64,000 bases of DNA from the NCBI GenBank assembly GCA_920105625.2, contig OV050030.1, forward strand, positions 102,269,698 to 102,333,697. Direction: 5' to 3'. Shown in pieces: positions 10,423 to 20,983 of this stretch (its first letter is position 1; every line of letters starts with the position of its first letter). This DNA comes from Clusia tigrina (lineage: Eukaryota; Arthropoda; Insecta; Diptera; Clusiidae). The translations under genes were made by a program, and so were the position numbers. The notes beneath the pieces were generated by a model. That model saw nothing but the letters and a program-made list of their open reading frames with translations, did no database searches and was not told the DNA's origin.

Positions 10423-11182
10423 ACACAATGAGGGAAAAGAACAAGGCCCAGAATGCATAACCATTCTGGAAAGCCAAAACTAAATGTGTATAGGATATCA
10501 GATAACCACACAAATTTCGTCACACTGACACACAGAAAGCAAAAAATGACATTTTTAACAGGTGCAGAAATCTCATTATGTAAAATAACCAATAAATTAG
10601 CAAACCACGAATATGTACTTTCCTGATGACAAATATTAATTAACGGGTATACAAAATGATGAGGTATCTTCTGAAGGTCAGATAGAGCTACAATTAGATA
10701 TAGGAGAAGAAACTTGTAAACACCCTTTCCAATTATTAAGCAAAACATTCCCAATAGGAACAGATGGCATTCTAGGTAGGGATTGTTTTGAGAAAATCAT
10801 ATGCAAAATCAATTATGAAACGTTTACAATTTCCGCGTTCGTAAACAAACAAACAATAATTATACCCATGCAAACTAAATCGCATGATACACAAAAAATA
10901 AAAATACCAGCAAGAACAGAAATAATACAAGCCTTAAAACTGAACATAAATGAAGATAAGATAATTCTAAACAAAGAACTAAAAGAAGGCATATTTCTGT
11001 TCAATTCATTAGCACCCAAAAATGGTATAACCCACATAAAAATAGTAAACAAAACAAACAAAGAGGTAATTTTAGACGGCATACAATTTGAAACTGACTC
11101 ACTAAAAAACTATGACATACTAAAGTACAGTACACAGCATAACAACAACGAAAACAAACTACAGAAAATAATTGAAACTTAA
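10423..11182 (+). pseudogene. Gypsy family 3 protease / pol N-terminus
   Basis: Plus-strand translation gives MTFLTGAEISLCKI (10546 onward), a decayed D-T-G-A retropepsin loop whose Asp is not visible. Then come EGQIELQLDIGEET and PIGTDGILGRDCFEKI (about 10755-10800); the GILGRD element is the conserved second core motif of retropepsins. The last 104 codons (10868-11182) are open and continue into the linker before RT, which is absent. Stops around 10480-10640 break the first part. Confidence 0.7.
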
Positions 11183-11334
11183 AATTTTAACTGCACAGAG
11201 GAAATGACAAAAACCCTACTAATAAACATCCTACAACAATACACACTTGTTTACATTAAAAACCATAGATTAAAAAAAAAGATCTATGTTAAAAACTACA
11301 GACTACCACACACACACTGTAACGACTCAATTTT

Positions 11335-11600
11335 CCGCCGGGGTAAGTTCGCCGGATAACCTGGTACGGTATACAGAATTTATACCCAGAAACCTCAAGG
11401 ATCCTTGAAGTTCTTCGTGGGTCCTTGAAAGTCCTTAATCGCAACAAGTCCTTGGATTATCCTTGGATATTATTTAGTCCTGCACTTGGATTATCCTTGG
11501 ATATTTAGTCCTTATTCGCAACAAGTCCTTGGATTATCCTTGGATATTATTTAGTCCTGCACTTGGATTATCCTTGGATATTATTTAGTCCTGCAACGCA
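11335..11600. repeat. 34-bp minisatellite (CCTTGGATTATCC)
   Basis: Roughly five imperfect units of about 34 bp built on ACTTGGATTATCCTTGGATA followed by TTATTTAGTCCTGC, with a shorter variant carrying TCGCAACAAG. It starts after a gypsy fragment and is followed by LTR-like DNA. There is no coding potential, and the units abut without spacers, so it is not a CRISPR array. Confidence 0.8.
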
Positions 11601-11929
11601 CTTTCCAGAGCTGAGGGAAAAACTCAGCAACTTTCAGGGGTCGTATACAGAAATTATTAATAAGAGGGTCCTGCGAGTTAAGTTCACTCGGTGTCTTTGT
11701 TTAAAATACCGATTGTGGAGTGTTTTTTTATATTTTCCGCTCTCTATTCTTGCCAATCCCCTCACTACTGCGCGTTTAATCGACTTTATAGCTTTCTTTC
11801 GCCTACTAGTGTTTTTTACAGGTTTTTGTGTGAGTGAAATTTGTCAGTTGGCAAATTTCATCTTCGCAACACACACACAGCAATTTCGAATGAAGGTATA
11901 AGAAATGCTACAGGAGAATATCATTGAAC
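11601..11929. other. Unassigned, LTR-like
   Basis: This stretch reads like LTR or 5'-UTR sequence (short runs, no ORF of note). At 11895-11928 the plus strand encodes MLQENIIERN, which resembles the start of a gypsy RT, but it is too short to assign. Confidence 0.3.
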
Positions 11930-12079
11930 GTAATTTTGGGTAGGTCACGTCGTGAGTCAGCGGAGCTTCACTCACAGCCATTCGCGAAATTCTAATGGAA
12001 TGGCATAACTTTATTGAGCTAAGTACTACAATTCACCTTATATAATGTTTAAATATATTTTAAAAGATTATATTTTAAT

Positions 12080-12430
12080 GAATAAAAATAATTTAAATTA
12101 TGAATGATTATTTTTAAATATTTGCATTAATCAAGTTCATCTAGGGACTTTTTGAAAAATTATAACTGAAAGGTTAAAATTTCCTTTATTTTGGGGACTT
12201 TTTGAAAAAATATTACTGAAAGGTTAAAGTTTCCTTTATTTTGAAATAAAATTCAATTTTATTTTAGGTTTACAATATAAGAGACTTTAGAAAAACTTTA
12301 AGTGACTTGTTGCTTGAATCGCCAATAAAAGAATAATAAAATGAACAAGAATATATGCAAAACGAATAATAGTTTTCCCAACTTTAAATAAATATTCCAT
12401 TCAGCACTCGAACTTTTAGTTATAAGTTTG
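12080..12430 (-). repeat. Copia 3' LTR copy with local duplication
   Basis: It aligns with 21626-21830 and with 7333-7577 (TTGAATCGCC, AATATTCCATTCA). A segment of about 50 bp (GGGACTTTTTGAAAAA, then CTGAAAGGTTAAA and TTTCCTTTATTTTG) is duplicated in tandem at 12145-12245. The outer limit of the LTR is uncertain because the 21.6-kb copy is shorter on this side. Confidence 0.65.
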
Positions 12431-12474
12431 AGTTTTAAGCATTTAATTCATTGAACTCCAATTAAATATCGAAA

Positions 12475-12636
12475 ACGCTGGCATTTCTCTTTCGGTAGAG
12501 ACTTCGTCAATACGTCGCCATACTGCTCATTAGATTGCGCAAATTTCAAATTAAAGAAACCTTGCTCGTACTTCTCACGAATAAAATGGTAACGAACGTT
12601 ATTGAGTATAATGTGTGCCGAATAGACGTGTTTGTT
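12475..12636 (-). pseudogene. Copia RNase H C-terminus
   Basis: Minus-strand translation reads VRYHFIREKYEQGFFNLKFA then EQYGDVLTKSLPKE. This matches the invariant end of Ty1/copia polyproteins (YHFIREK...E...ADILTK.LP). The upstream part lies at 19264-19807, across the LINE insertion. Confidence 0.9.
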
Positions 12637-12808
12637 TTTGCTGGCGGTTATGTGGCGTAGTTTCAGTGTACTGTTTTGTTGTTGATCACGGGTTGTCTTG
12701 GAAATTGGAGAGCCGGAATTGTTTGCTTGGTGGAATTGTTTTTTTCTTGAAGTGATTGTTTGTTTTTAATAAGACTTTCAAGTTGAATGTTTTGTGGTTT
12801 GAAAGCAA

Positions 12809-13640
12809 TGCCTACCACTCGAACAGCCGCGCGAAAAAAATTGACGTTCGTCTCTTCGCCGCAGTATTTCACTCCTACTCAACTACATTAGAAACTTGGT
12901 GATTCACCACTACCACGAAATTGGTTACAGCTGCTTGAAGAGAAGCTTCAACTGCAACAGGAGTGCATTGTTAAGCAGGTGACTCAAAGCATAACTGAAG
13001 CTGTCAAACTAGCTGAAGAGAGAGTTATGCAGAGAATGAGTGAGTTATCTGGTGAGCTATGTCAGGTATGCTGTGGCAAAAATGGAGAAGCGGGTTGCTG
13101 TCATTGAGGAGATGGATGCTGATAATCGGGCTCTTGGACGCGAGGTAGCCACGTTGCGTGATAAAGTTGCCAAATTTGAGAATGATGCGGTATCCTCTGA
13201 TTTGATTATCACTGGTATGCCCCATGGTACAGCTGAAAATTTGTCTGCTATTTTCTCACAAGTTTGCAAAGCGGTTAATGTCAGTACTCCACTCGTGACA
13301 GAGGCATTCCGTCTGAGAAGTAAGGGAAACCTGAGCAAAACCACTACAGCTCCGATTTTGGTGAAACCCCACTCGGCACGTGATAGAAGTCGGTTGCTCA
13401 AGCACATTGCTGGCTTATGCAAGTCCAGTTAAAGGCCGCTGTTGCTAAATGATATTGGCGTTCAATGTGACAGCTCATTTTATGTACATGACAGTCTAAC
13501 GATTAACAATCGTGAAATATTGCGTCTATCTAGTGTCTGCGTTTACAATTCGGGGCCGAGTCTTTGTGAGAGCACATCCGAATGCTGAAGCAATAGTAGC
13601 GACTAGCAGAGAGAGCGTAGATGCAGTTGCCGGCAGAAGC
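12809..13640 (+). pseudogene. LINE ORF1 (coiled coil plus RRM-like domain)
   Basis: Reading begins at MPTTRTAARKK (12809) and continues through LLEEKLQLQQECIVKQV, which predicts a coiled coil. A frameshift near 13060 moves it to ALGREVATLRDKVAKFEND followed by SSDLIITGMPHGTAENLS, then VSTPLVTEAFRLRSKGN and TTAPILVKPHSARDR. The ITGMP...AFRLG...PILVKF series is the RRM-like RNA-binding domain of CR1/L2-type ORF1 proteins. After 13432 the frame shifts again into an NDIGVQCDSSFYVHDSLT-like C-terminus. The protein would coat LINE RNA. Confidence 0.75.
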
Positions 13641-14099
13641 TATACCGGAGCATAAAACTCAATTTTTAATTGATAATTTTAATTTATTAATTTTAATTAA
13701 TTTATTATTTATTATTATATTTAATATATTGTTCTATTTATTTTATTTTATTTTATTATTCTATATTACTCTCAACTTCACTATTTAGATTCTTCTTTAC
13801 TTTTAATCAAGTGTTTGCACATTTACGTATATTTACTTAAGTATGGGATTCGTGTTGGTAGCATCGAAGAATTACATACTGTTACAGGTGCTGCTGTTCG
13901 TGTTGACGAGTGAGCTTTGTGTTGTTCTAATGTCAGATAATAACATATTGTTTATCTTTCTATGTAGCTTAAATGCTCTCTCTATATATGCCTTAGTGCC
14001 AAGTATTTTTTTAAAGTTATTTCCTCTTCTCTACTATCTGCTTCTTCCATTACTGTAGTGCTTATTGTTGTCTTGCTGATATGTATTTTTATGCTAATT
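13641..14099. other. LINE interior, ORF1-ORF2 spacer
   Basis: AT-rich spacer with TTTA runs (13670-13800). The plus strand has an open frame at 13843-14058 of mostly hydrophobic residues. I see no domain in it and treat it as the degraded region before the endonuclease. Confidence 0.4.
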
Positions 14100-15233
14100 A
14101 TGGGTGATGAAGTTTCTGTCTCCACTGACGTTCATAAAACATTGATTGGCGTTCTATGCAACCAGCGCTCTGGATTAAACATTGTACATTTTAATGCGAG
14201 GAGTCTAAATGATTCGAAGATGGATTATGCCTGACGCTACTTTGAGAATTCATATGTTGATGTAATCTGTGTATCCGAAACCTGGTTGCATAAAGGTATA
14301 GGTGACTCTGGCCTGAATATAGGTAATTACAAGCTTATTCGAAACGAGAGATTAGACAAAAAAGGCGGGGGTGTGGCAATATATTGTAAAGGTAATTTTA
14401 GAGTGAATTTGTTGAATATGTCTGGAGGCTCAGATGTGGAATTTCTAAATGTTGAAATTTATGACAATAGCACAAAAGTTTTTCTGTCGTGTGTATATAA
14501 TCCTTATCGTTACTGTTGTTTGGATCCGTTGTTTGGTACCTTGTCAAATTGTGTAATCGATTATGATCATTTTGTTGTGTGGTGATTTCAATATAAACAT
14601 GTTATGTAAGGACAGTCTTGCCAAGCAATTCATTTGTAAAATTTCTGAAGTTGGACTGCAAGTGCCGAATACCAGTATGCCAACACGCTTTGCAGATAAT
14701 GCTTCTCCAAATTTGTTGGATGTTTTGTAGTTTCGGATTTTTCTTCCGTTATGACCTTTGACCAATTATCGTTTATATCCGACCACGATCTAATTTTTTG
14801 CTCGTTGAATGTAAATCTAAACCCAGTCGTTGCTGAAAATTGTATTTCTTTTCGAGACTATAACTCAATTAATCTTGATTCTTTGTTTAATGACCTGTCG
14901 CTTATTAATTGGTCTGAATGTTGGCTGTTTAGCTCTGTGAATGAAAAGCTGGATTCTTTAATGTACAGAATTGGTGCCTTGTTTGACTTGCATGTTCCAC
15001 TTGTTACTCAAGCTGTCACTAACAGCAGTTGTCCCTGGTTTATGAAGAATGCCAAATTGGCTATTAAAAAACGGCATAGAACATACAATCAGTGGAAAAG
15101 AAATCCAACTGCATCTAGATGGGAAGAGCACAAAAGAGCTAAAAATGATGCAAACTCTACTATTAAATTGGTTAAGCGCAGATATTTCATTCAAACTATG
15201 TTTGGCACGACCTTCCAAGCAGCTGTGGAATAA
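14100..15233 (+). pseudogene. LINE ORF2 endonuclease (APE-type) and linker
   Basis: LNIVHFNARSLNDSKMDYA (14175 onward) is the N-terminal Asn-containing APE endonuclease strand. DVICVSETWL carries the catalytic Glu (about 14260). ERLDKKGGGVAIYCKG and VVCGDFNINM (14575, across a frameshift) give the D-x-N motif, and DQLSFISDHDLIFCSL the catalytic SDH (about 14785). The linker with RHRTYNQWKRNPTASRWEEH leads to the RT. The enzyme nicks target DNA for target-primed reverse transcription. Stops near 14233 and 14583 inactivate it. Confidence 0.85.
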
Positions 15234-15810
15234 TTTAAGACAAGCTGGGGTATGCAATGGGAAATCTGAAGATTGTCGGATTGATGCGGGTATTCTGAAT
15301 GACTATTTTGGTAGTAGTGCAGCGTCTGCTGATGATATGTCTGCTGTAGATGCGAGGGACTATGTTTCTGAATGCCCAATTGTGTTTGAGTTTATTTCTG
15401 TGGGTGAAGATGATGTTGCTCGCTGTGTCAACAAGATAAAGTCAAATGCTGTCGGAGAGGATGGAGTTCCTATTAAATGTATTAAACTTATTTTGCCTTT
15501 CATTCTAAGCCCGTTGACCCATTTAATTAACCATTGTTTAACGAGCTCCTGCTTCCCCAATATTTGGAAAGTAGCGACGATTATCCCTATAGCTAAAAAG
15601 TCCAATGCTAATGTATCGTCTGATTTCCGTCCTGGAAGTTTGTTGTCGGCTTTATCAAAGGTACGTGAATCTCTCATGGCTGAGCAAATCTCAGAACACG
15701 TCAGAAAATTTGACCTTATTTCCCCACTCCAATCTGGTTTTCGGCCTGGCCACAGCTGCTCCACTGCTGTTGTTAAAATATTGGATGACATTAGAGAGTC
15801 ATCTGATATG
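15230..15810 (+). pseudogene. LINE ORF2 reverse transcriptase, first half
   Basis: In the frame open from 15049 to the insertion: RCVNKIKSNAVGEDGVPIKC (RT0/RT1), LTHLINHCLTSSCFPNIWK, VATIIPIAKK (RT2), DFRPGSLLSALSKV and SGFRPGHSCSTAVVKILDDI (RT3). A frameshift near 15215 separates it from the endonuclease. The reading frame is cut at 15810 by the nested Jockey element and resumes at 17892. Confidence 0.9.
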
Positions 15811-16280
15811 AGATTCGTCGCGCGTCGTCTAGATCGGTTCGTTTCGTCGCACCTACGAGAAAATAAATTCAGAAAAGTTTAAAAAAGTGTAGAACGCCTA
15901 AAAAAGAAAAAAATCAATTTAAAACCTTCGAAATATTGAGTGATCCCAAATAATTGCCTTGTCAAGGATTGAAAATTATTTAAAAAAAAGAAAATAATTA
16001 CAAAAAATCAGATCGAAGAAGACAACTTTTGTTAAAACGAAGGATCGCGATATTAATCAATTTGCTGCGTCAAAAAATGTCCCCACCAAAATTGGACCAT
16101 CTACGAGTACTAAAGCAGCAAGCTATGCTCAAATAACAAAAGGCTCTGCTCCCAATTTTGCCCCACAAAGCACCGATGCGCTGTCAATAATCTTGGCAAA
16201 GCTAGACCGCCAGGAATAAATGTTCAAAGCATTGGAATTGCGCTTGGGAGCAATGGAGCACTACATGCAATTTTTAAATT

Positions 16281-16550
16281 ATGACTGATTGTCTAAGACT
16301 GATTTTATGGAAAGCCAATGGTTTAGCCAAACACAAAAATGAGCTGGAAGTCGTGCTTAACAATGAAGATATTGATATATGCTTAATTGCTGAAACTCAT
16401 TTTACTAAGCAATCGCATGTGTCCTTTAAAAACTACGCGATTTACCATACAATACATCCTGACAATTGTGCAAGGGGTGGTAGCGCAGTCATAATCAAAA
16501 GCTCCATTAAACATCACTTGGAGGACCAAATCAGCACAAATCAGAGGTAA
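16281..16550 (+). pseudogene. Nested Jockey ORF2 start (endonuclease N-terminus)
   Basis: An open frame from ATG 16281: LRLILWKANGLAKHKNELE, DIDICLIAETHFT (catalytic Glu) and ARGGSAVIIKSSIKHH. This is the Jockey-clade endonuclease start (WNANGL...ISETH). The reading stops at 16550, where a deletion joins it to RT sequence. Confidence 0.85.
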
Positions 16551-16552
16551 TC

Positions 16553-17696
16553 ATGGTACCCAAGCCTGGGAAATCACTCAACGACGTATCATCGTATAGG
16601 CCAATATCCTTACTGCCAGCATTGTCAAAACTACTTGAAAAATTGCTTTTAACGCGTTTAATGCCAAAAATTGAGAATAAAAAATTGATTCCCGCTCACC
16701 AGTTTGGTTTTAGGAAAAATCATTCGACAACTGATCAAATCCACAGAGTTGTAAATATATTCGAAAATGCGTTGGAAGAGAACAAAGTGTGTTCCGCCGT
16801 CTTCCTAGACGTTTCACAAGCTTTCGATAAGGTGTGGCATGCAGGTCTATGACAAAAGCTGCGGACATTGCTGCCAATATAATATTGCGAGGTGCTTTCA
16901 TCATACCTTGATGACAGGTACTTTAGTGTTAAGTACGAAAACACCCATTCTTCTTTGAAAAAAATTTGTGCTGGTGTACCGCAAAGGAGCATCCTGGGGC
17001 CTCTGCTGTACCTCCTGTATTTGCGGACGATACTGGTGTTCTGGCTACAGGTAACACTATCGAGGACGCGACGGCTAAGCTACAAGAGGCTGTTAATTGT
17101 ATTGCTTCATGGGCTAAGAAATGGCGCATTAAGTTAAACAAAACCAAATCAGCGCATATAGTTTTTTCACTGAAAAATATACCTTAACAACCAATTTTCA
17201 TGGTTGAGTTAATAATCCCACATGTCAACGAAGCCAAATACCTGGGTATTACACTCGACGCCAAATTGCGCTGGAAAGCTCACGTAAAGAAAAAACGAGA
17301 GGAGCTTGACCTGAAACTCAACAAATTGTACCACCTTATTGGCAGACACTGTCAATTCACAACAAACTAATGGTGTATAAACAAATACTGAAGCCGACCT
17401 GGACCTATGGCATCCTATGGGGATGTGCTAGTGAAATATACATTGCCACTATCCAACGTTTTCAAAATAAAGTGCTGCGATGCATTGTTAATGCACCATA
17501 CTATGTTAGAAATAGCGATCTACATCGTGATCCTGGCATGCCAACTGTCACTTATGTGACAAAAAAATTTGCCGTTTCTCACAAACAGCGACTGAAATCG
17601 CATGTCAACGTTGCAGCATCCAGTTTACTTCTGATGACTTCCCAGCGTAGGCGGCTAAAACGGAAAACAGTGTCAGACCTAATGGAACTCGAGTAG
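16553..17696 (+). pseudogene. Nested Jockey reverse transcriptase
   Basis: MVPKPGKSLNDVSSYRPISL, FGFRKNHSTTDQIHRVV and AVFLDVSQAFDKVWH (RT domains 2-4, with the first catalytic Asp) are in frame to 16852. Then YLDDRYFSVKYEN, AGVPQ.S.LGPLLYLLY and the FADDTGVLATGN box are split by frameshifts at about 16970-17020. KWRIKLNKTKSAHIVFS and a KYLGITLDAKLRWKAHVKKK thumb motif follow, and the C-terminal IQRFQNKVLRCIVNAPYYVR is at 17445-17510. It is dead from frameshifts. Confidence 0.9.
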
Positions 17697-17891
17697 CCGA
17701 TATTTTATTTATATGTTATATGTTAGCATGTTCATAAAATACTTAACGCTTTTATTTTAATTTGATTAATTTATTCGAACAAAATTGCTAGTTAGTCTTA
17801 CCAGTATTTACTAGGTGCAATTATAAAACGTTTCTGTATATGGTATAAGATTCGTTAATAAAAGAAAACAAAAAAAAAGAAATCTGATATG

Positions 17892-18903
17892 GGACATTTG
17901 ACCCTGCTTCTGTAGATCACTCATTACTATGTGAAAAGCTACAGTTGAATTTTGGTTTTTCCAGCTCGGGATCCGTATGTTAAATAGTTACTTGATTGGT
18001 CTCAAAGGGTGTTAGGGTGGGAAAGAGTGTGTCTGCGTTCAGTAATTGGGGTGCCTCAGGGCTCAGTGCTTGGTCCACTTTTATTTACACTGTTCATAGA
18101 TGACATTTTCAGCAAGTGTCGTCAAGTTACCATGCATGCATATGCTGATGACCTTCAATTGTATTTGTCCAGACTATTGGTCTCATTGATGATTTATGTG
18201 CTAGGGTAAACGAAGACTTGATCATAATAGTAGAATGGGGTATAGCTAATAGGCTCAACTCCCAAAAATCATATGTCCTCCCGATTTCCAAGTCTGGTTA
18301 CCCTTCCTCTGATATACCGACAATTTCACTAAATGATACAAAACTTAACTTTGTTGAAAAAGTAAAAAACCTTGGATACCACATTAACTCCGTACTATCC
18401 TGTGAGGATCACATAAATTCAGTGGTGAGTAAGGTATACTATACCTTACGGAATTTGACGAGGACTGCATCATTTGTGCCTACTGAGACCAGAAGGAGGT
18501 TGGTGCTTCAGCTTATAGTGCCGATCATGACTTACTCAGATGTTGTTTATGGTAAACTTGACTCGGGTTCCAGGCATAAGTTGCAGGTTGCATTCAATAA
18601 TGCTACGAGATATATATATGGTTTAAGAAAGTTTGACCACATCAGTAAGTTTTTCAATCAGATCCTTGGTTGCAATATTTTTAATTACTATTATTATTAT
18701 TTAACTTGATATACACGCGAACACCTAAATATTTGTTTGTAAAGTTGAAATTTTGTAAATCGAGGAGAAATATCAACCTCTTAGTCCCTAATTATAAGTA
18801 CTTAAACTCAAATAGACTCTTTATTGTGAACGCCTTCAGGTTGTGGAATTCGTTGCCTTTGGCAATTAGAAGTATCTCAAGTAAGCACAACTTTAAGCAA
18901 TAA
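17892..18903 (+). pseudogene. LINE ORF2 reverse transcriptase, second half
   Basis: After the Jockey insertion the host RT resumes in broken frames: FDPASVDHSLLCEKL, VIGVPQGSVLGPLLFTLFID (RT5), HAYADDLQLYL with the catalytic ADD (about 18138-18170) and ANRLNSQKSYVL. The thumb reads VKNLGYHINSVLSCEDHI (18370 onward). The C-terminus, SRHKLQVAFNNATRYIYGLR then NAFRLWNSLPLAIR, is typical for CR1/Jockey. Frame breaks lie near 18200 and 18700. Confidence 0.9.
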
Positions 18904-19264
18904 ATTTTTCACTACTTCTCTTAATGCTATTTCTTTTTTGTTTTTTCTTCTTTTATAATTTCAGTTTCCTTTTTGTGTATTCATTGTCTTTCTGATCTGA
19001 CTTTTCCTTATTTCATAAAAGCTATTTATTTTTAAGTTAATTATTTATTTATTCAATTATTTATATAGGTTTAATTATTTATTTATCTGATCTTAACTTA
19101 TTTATTTGTCTGATCTAATAATTTAGTTTCATTTCATTTACATTCTTAGTCTTAGTTTTAAGTAATTTTTGTCGTATATAATTCATTGTTATTCGGATAC
19201 TTCTTGCCGTATTTAAAATACCCTGTCTTATATGTGAACGCTATAAAAATAAAAATGAAATGAA
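18904..19264 (+). other. LINE 3' UTR and tail
   Basis: AT-rich non-coding end of the LINE with TTTA repeats at 19030-19100 and a terminal AAAATGAAATGAAATGAA-type run. It abuts Copia RNase H sequence at about 19265. Confidence 0.75.
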
Positions 19265-19807
19265 ATGAACAATATGCTCCGTTCTTTTGTGAAATTCAGG
19301 GTGTTTCGCAAGACATGTGGCGCTTTGGTTGCCCATATAAAAATTAGATGTTTCAAGATTACTCACCAAAAGCTCAGATTTTAAATGTTTATTCCAATCA
19401 AGTTCCTTTATAGTATCCGCTGCTAACATATCCTCGGATTCGGTTGTCGAAAGTGCCACTGTCTTTTGTCGCATCGATCCCCAGCTGATTATGCTATCAC
19501 CAAGCAAGAAAACGTATCCTGTAATCGATCTTCTTGTTTTGAGATCTCCAAAGTAAGCTGCATCACTATAACCGGCAAAGCTTAAGTTTTTTTCACCTTT
19601 GAAGATTATTCCGATCAGCAGAGTACCTTTAATATATTTTAAAATCCTTTTGGCTGCATTTATATGAGCATTGGCTGGTTTCTCCAAATCTCTGCTTTCA
19701 ACTGCGTAAATGATGTCGATACTGCCAAATACTGCCAAATACATTAAGCTGCATACCAGCTCTCGATTCGGAAAAGGTATTTCTGCATCTCCAACAAAAT
19801 ATCCCAA
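19265..19807 (-). pseudogene. Copia RNase H domain
   Basis: Minus-strand open frame: FPNRELVCSLMYLAVF and then RILKYIKGTLLIGI end the RT connection. FAGYSDAAYFGDLKTRRSIT, with Asp of the RNase H active site, SITGYVFLLG, ISWGSMRQKTVALSTTESE (catalytic Glu) and NQSATCLAKHPEFHKRTEHI follow. All are diagnostic of Ty1/copia RNase H. The last residues are cut by the LINE; the continuation is at 12475-12636. Confidence 0.92.
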
Positions 19808-19829
19808 GTCTTGTGAGTTATCGGCATGT

Positions 19830-20330
19830 GTTCATACTCAGATACAATCACTCATTCTGAATCGTTGAAGCACCTTACGAGCATAAGATTGTTGATTAGC
19901 CAGAATAAATCCGTTTGATCTTTAATGAATTTCTAGCACCAAGAAACATGTAGCATCAAAAAATTGACCTCGAATTCTTTCCTCAAATGTTCAATAACTT
20001 ATAAAATATTGTTCTCATCTTCTGCTACTATCAGTCCATCATCAACGAATATAGCCAGTATTAACAAACCATTTTTTTTATTTCGATAAAGACACATAGA
20101 TCACATTTGGTTATTTTAAAATTGAACTTCTTAATAAAATTTGTAAATTTTCTATTCCACAAACGAGATGCTTGTTTCAGCCATATAATGTTTTCACCAC
20201 AGCAGCTGCTATGGACAAAATAGATCGTATTGACGAAAACTTTAACACTGTGCTAAAAGTTTCGTGGTAATCTATGCTGTATTCCTGTGTGAATGAGCTT
20301 TACTTTAAATACCCAGCAGTACAAAAGCCC
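19830..20330 (-). pseudogene. Copia reverse transcriptase remnant
   Basis: Minus-strand frames give YGLKQASRLWNRKFTNFIK (about 20180 down to 20125) and a catalytic box YVDDGLIVAEDENNI (about 20070-20020), diagnostic of Ty1/copia RT. Stops and frameshifts lie in between, and the N-terminal half of the RT is missing or too decayed to read. Confidence 0.85.
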
Positions 20331-20452
20331 AAAATTTCAAAAGTCTAATCATAATACGTGCTGACTCAACTATAGTTCGCATTTCTCTTTTCGCACAAGC
20401 ATTTTGTTCCGGTGTATATGGAATAGTTCGCTGAAATTGTATACCCATATCT

Positions 20453-20895
20453 TCATGTAACTAAATTATTATTAACAAATTCAGTACCATTGTCTGATCT
20501 GAAAACACATATATTGTTGCCATCCATTTTTTGTGCTTGCTTAACAAACTTTTTGATTTTTTGCGTTGCCTCAGATTTATTTTTAATTAAATAAACAATA
20601 CGAAAATGAGAGTAATCATTCTTTAACAACAAAGAATATCTTGACCCACCAATTAAATCTTGATGCATTGGTCCTCATACGTCTGCAAAAATGAGTTGTC
20701 CGCATCCAGATGATTTATCTTTACTTGAATAAAAGCTTCCACGATGTTGTGTTCCGAAACCACAAAGTCTGCTTCAAAACAGATACCTTTTTCTTTTAAA
20801 ACACTTTTAACATATTCGATGTTATGATGGCCCATGCGCTCATACCATACACTTAATGACAATTTTTTATTTGTTGCTAAATTTGCAATCGCCAC
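20453..20895 (-). pseudogene. Copia GAG-pre-integrase and integrase core
   Basis: 20895-20653 encodes LSLSVWYERMGHHNIEYVKS, the HxxxC-type GAG-pre-integrase region (the usual WH.R.GH reads WYERMGH). After a frame change, 20668-20453 encodes HQDLIGGSRYSLLLKNDYSH, with a core Asp (D of the usual TDVCGP), and VFRSDNGTEFVNN with the second catalytic Asp. The C-terminus of the integrase is lost. Confidence 0.88.
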
Positions 20896-20983
20896 ATTGC
20901 AAACAGTTTTTTCTCAGCTTTAATTTTTAGTTGAGGACGATTTCGTTTCCAAAGACATTTTTCCCACTTTCAGCTTTTTCTTG

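Larger units (their letters stand above)
8337..11330 (+). mobile_element. Ty3/gypsy-type LTR retrotransposon relic (family 3)
   Basis: Plus-strand order: a leader with a CAAGCA-rich repeat (8390-8455), a small membrane ORF (8926-9087), gag (9252-10412) and a protease-like pol start (10423-11182). RT, integrase and 3' LTR are missing. The sequence TGGCGATGC at 8337 could be a decayed primer site of the tRNA-Arg type used by the 412/mdg1 lineage, but only six bases support this. The Asn-rich gag tail without zinc knuckles also fits insect gypsy-type elements. Lineage is uncertain. Confidence 0.65.
15811..17881 (+). mobile_element. Nested Jockey-clade LINE with 10-bp target duplication
   Basis: The target duplication ATCTGATATG is present at 15801-15810 and again at 17882-17891, and a 3' A-rich tail precedes the second copy. 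Joining across the insertion restores the host LINE's RT order. The element has a 5' UTR starting AGATTCGTCGCGCG, a short ORF1 end (SYAQITKGSAPNF, LAKLDRQE), an endonuclease start, an internal deletion that removes most of the endonuclease and the RT start, then the remaining RT. Length is about 2.07 kb, against an expected roughly 4.5-5 kb. Confidence 0.92.
12637..19264 (+). mobile_element. CR1/Jockey-type LINE, 4.5 kb plus a nested 2.1-kb insertion
   Basis: A plus-strand non-LTR retrotransposon with ORF1, endonuclease and RT, ending in an A-rich ATAAAAATGAAATGAAATGAA tail-like run at 19244-19264. It is inserted into the minus-strand Copia. A Jockey element at 15811-17881 interrupts the RT. 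Frameshifts and stops occur in ORF1, between endonuclease and RT, and in the RT C-terminus, so it is dead. Clade assignment (CR1-like rather than strict Jockey) rests on RT wording such as SGFRPGHSCSTAVVK and on the ORF1 type. Confidence 0.8.

Noticed and set aside
9775..10754. Open frames on the minus strand at 9775-10098, 10104-10292, 10389-10754 and 10813-11082
   Set aside because: They mirror the A-rich gag and protease region of the plus-strand gypsy relic and show no domains of their own.
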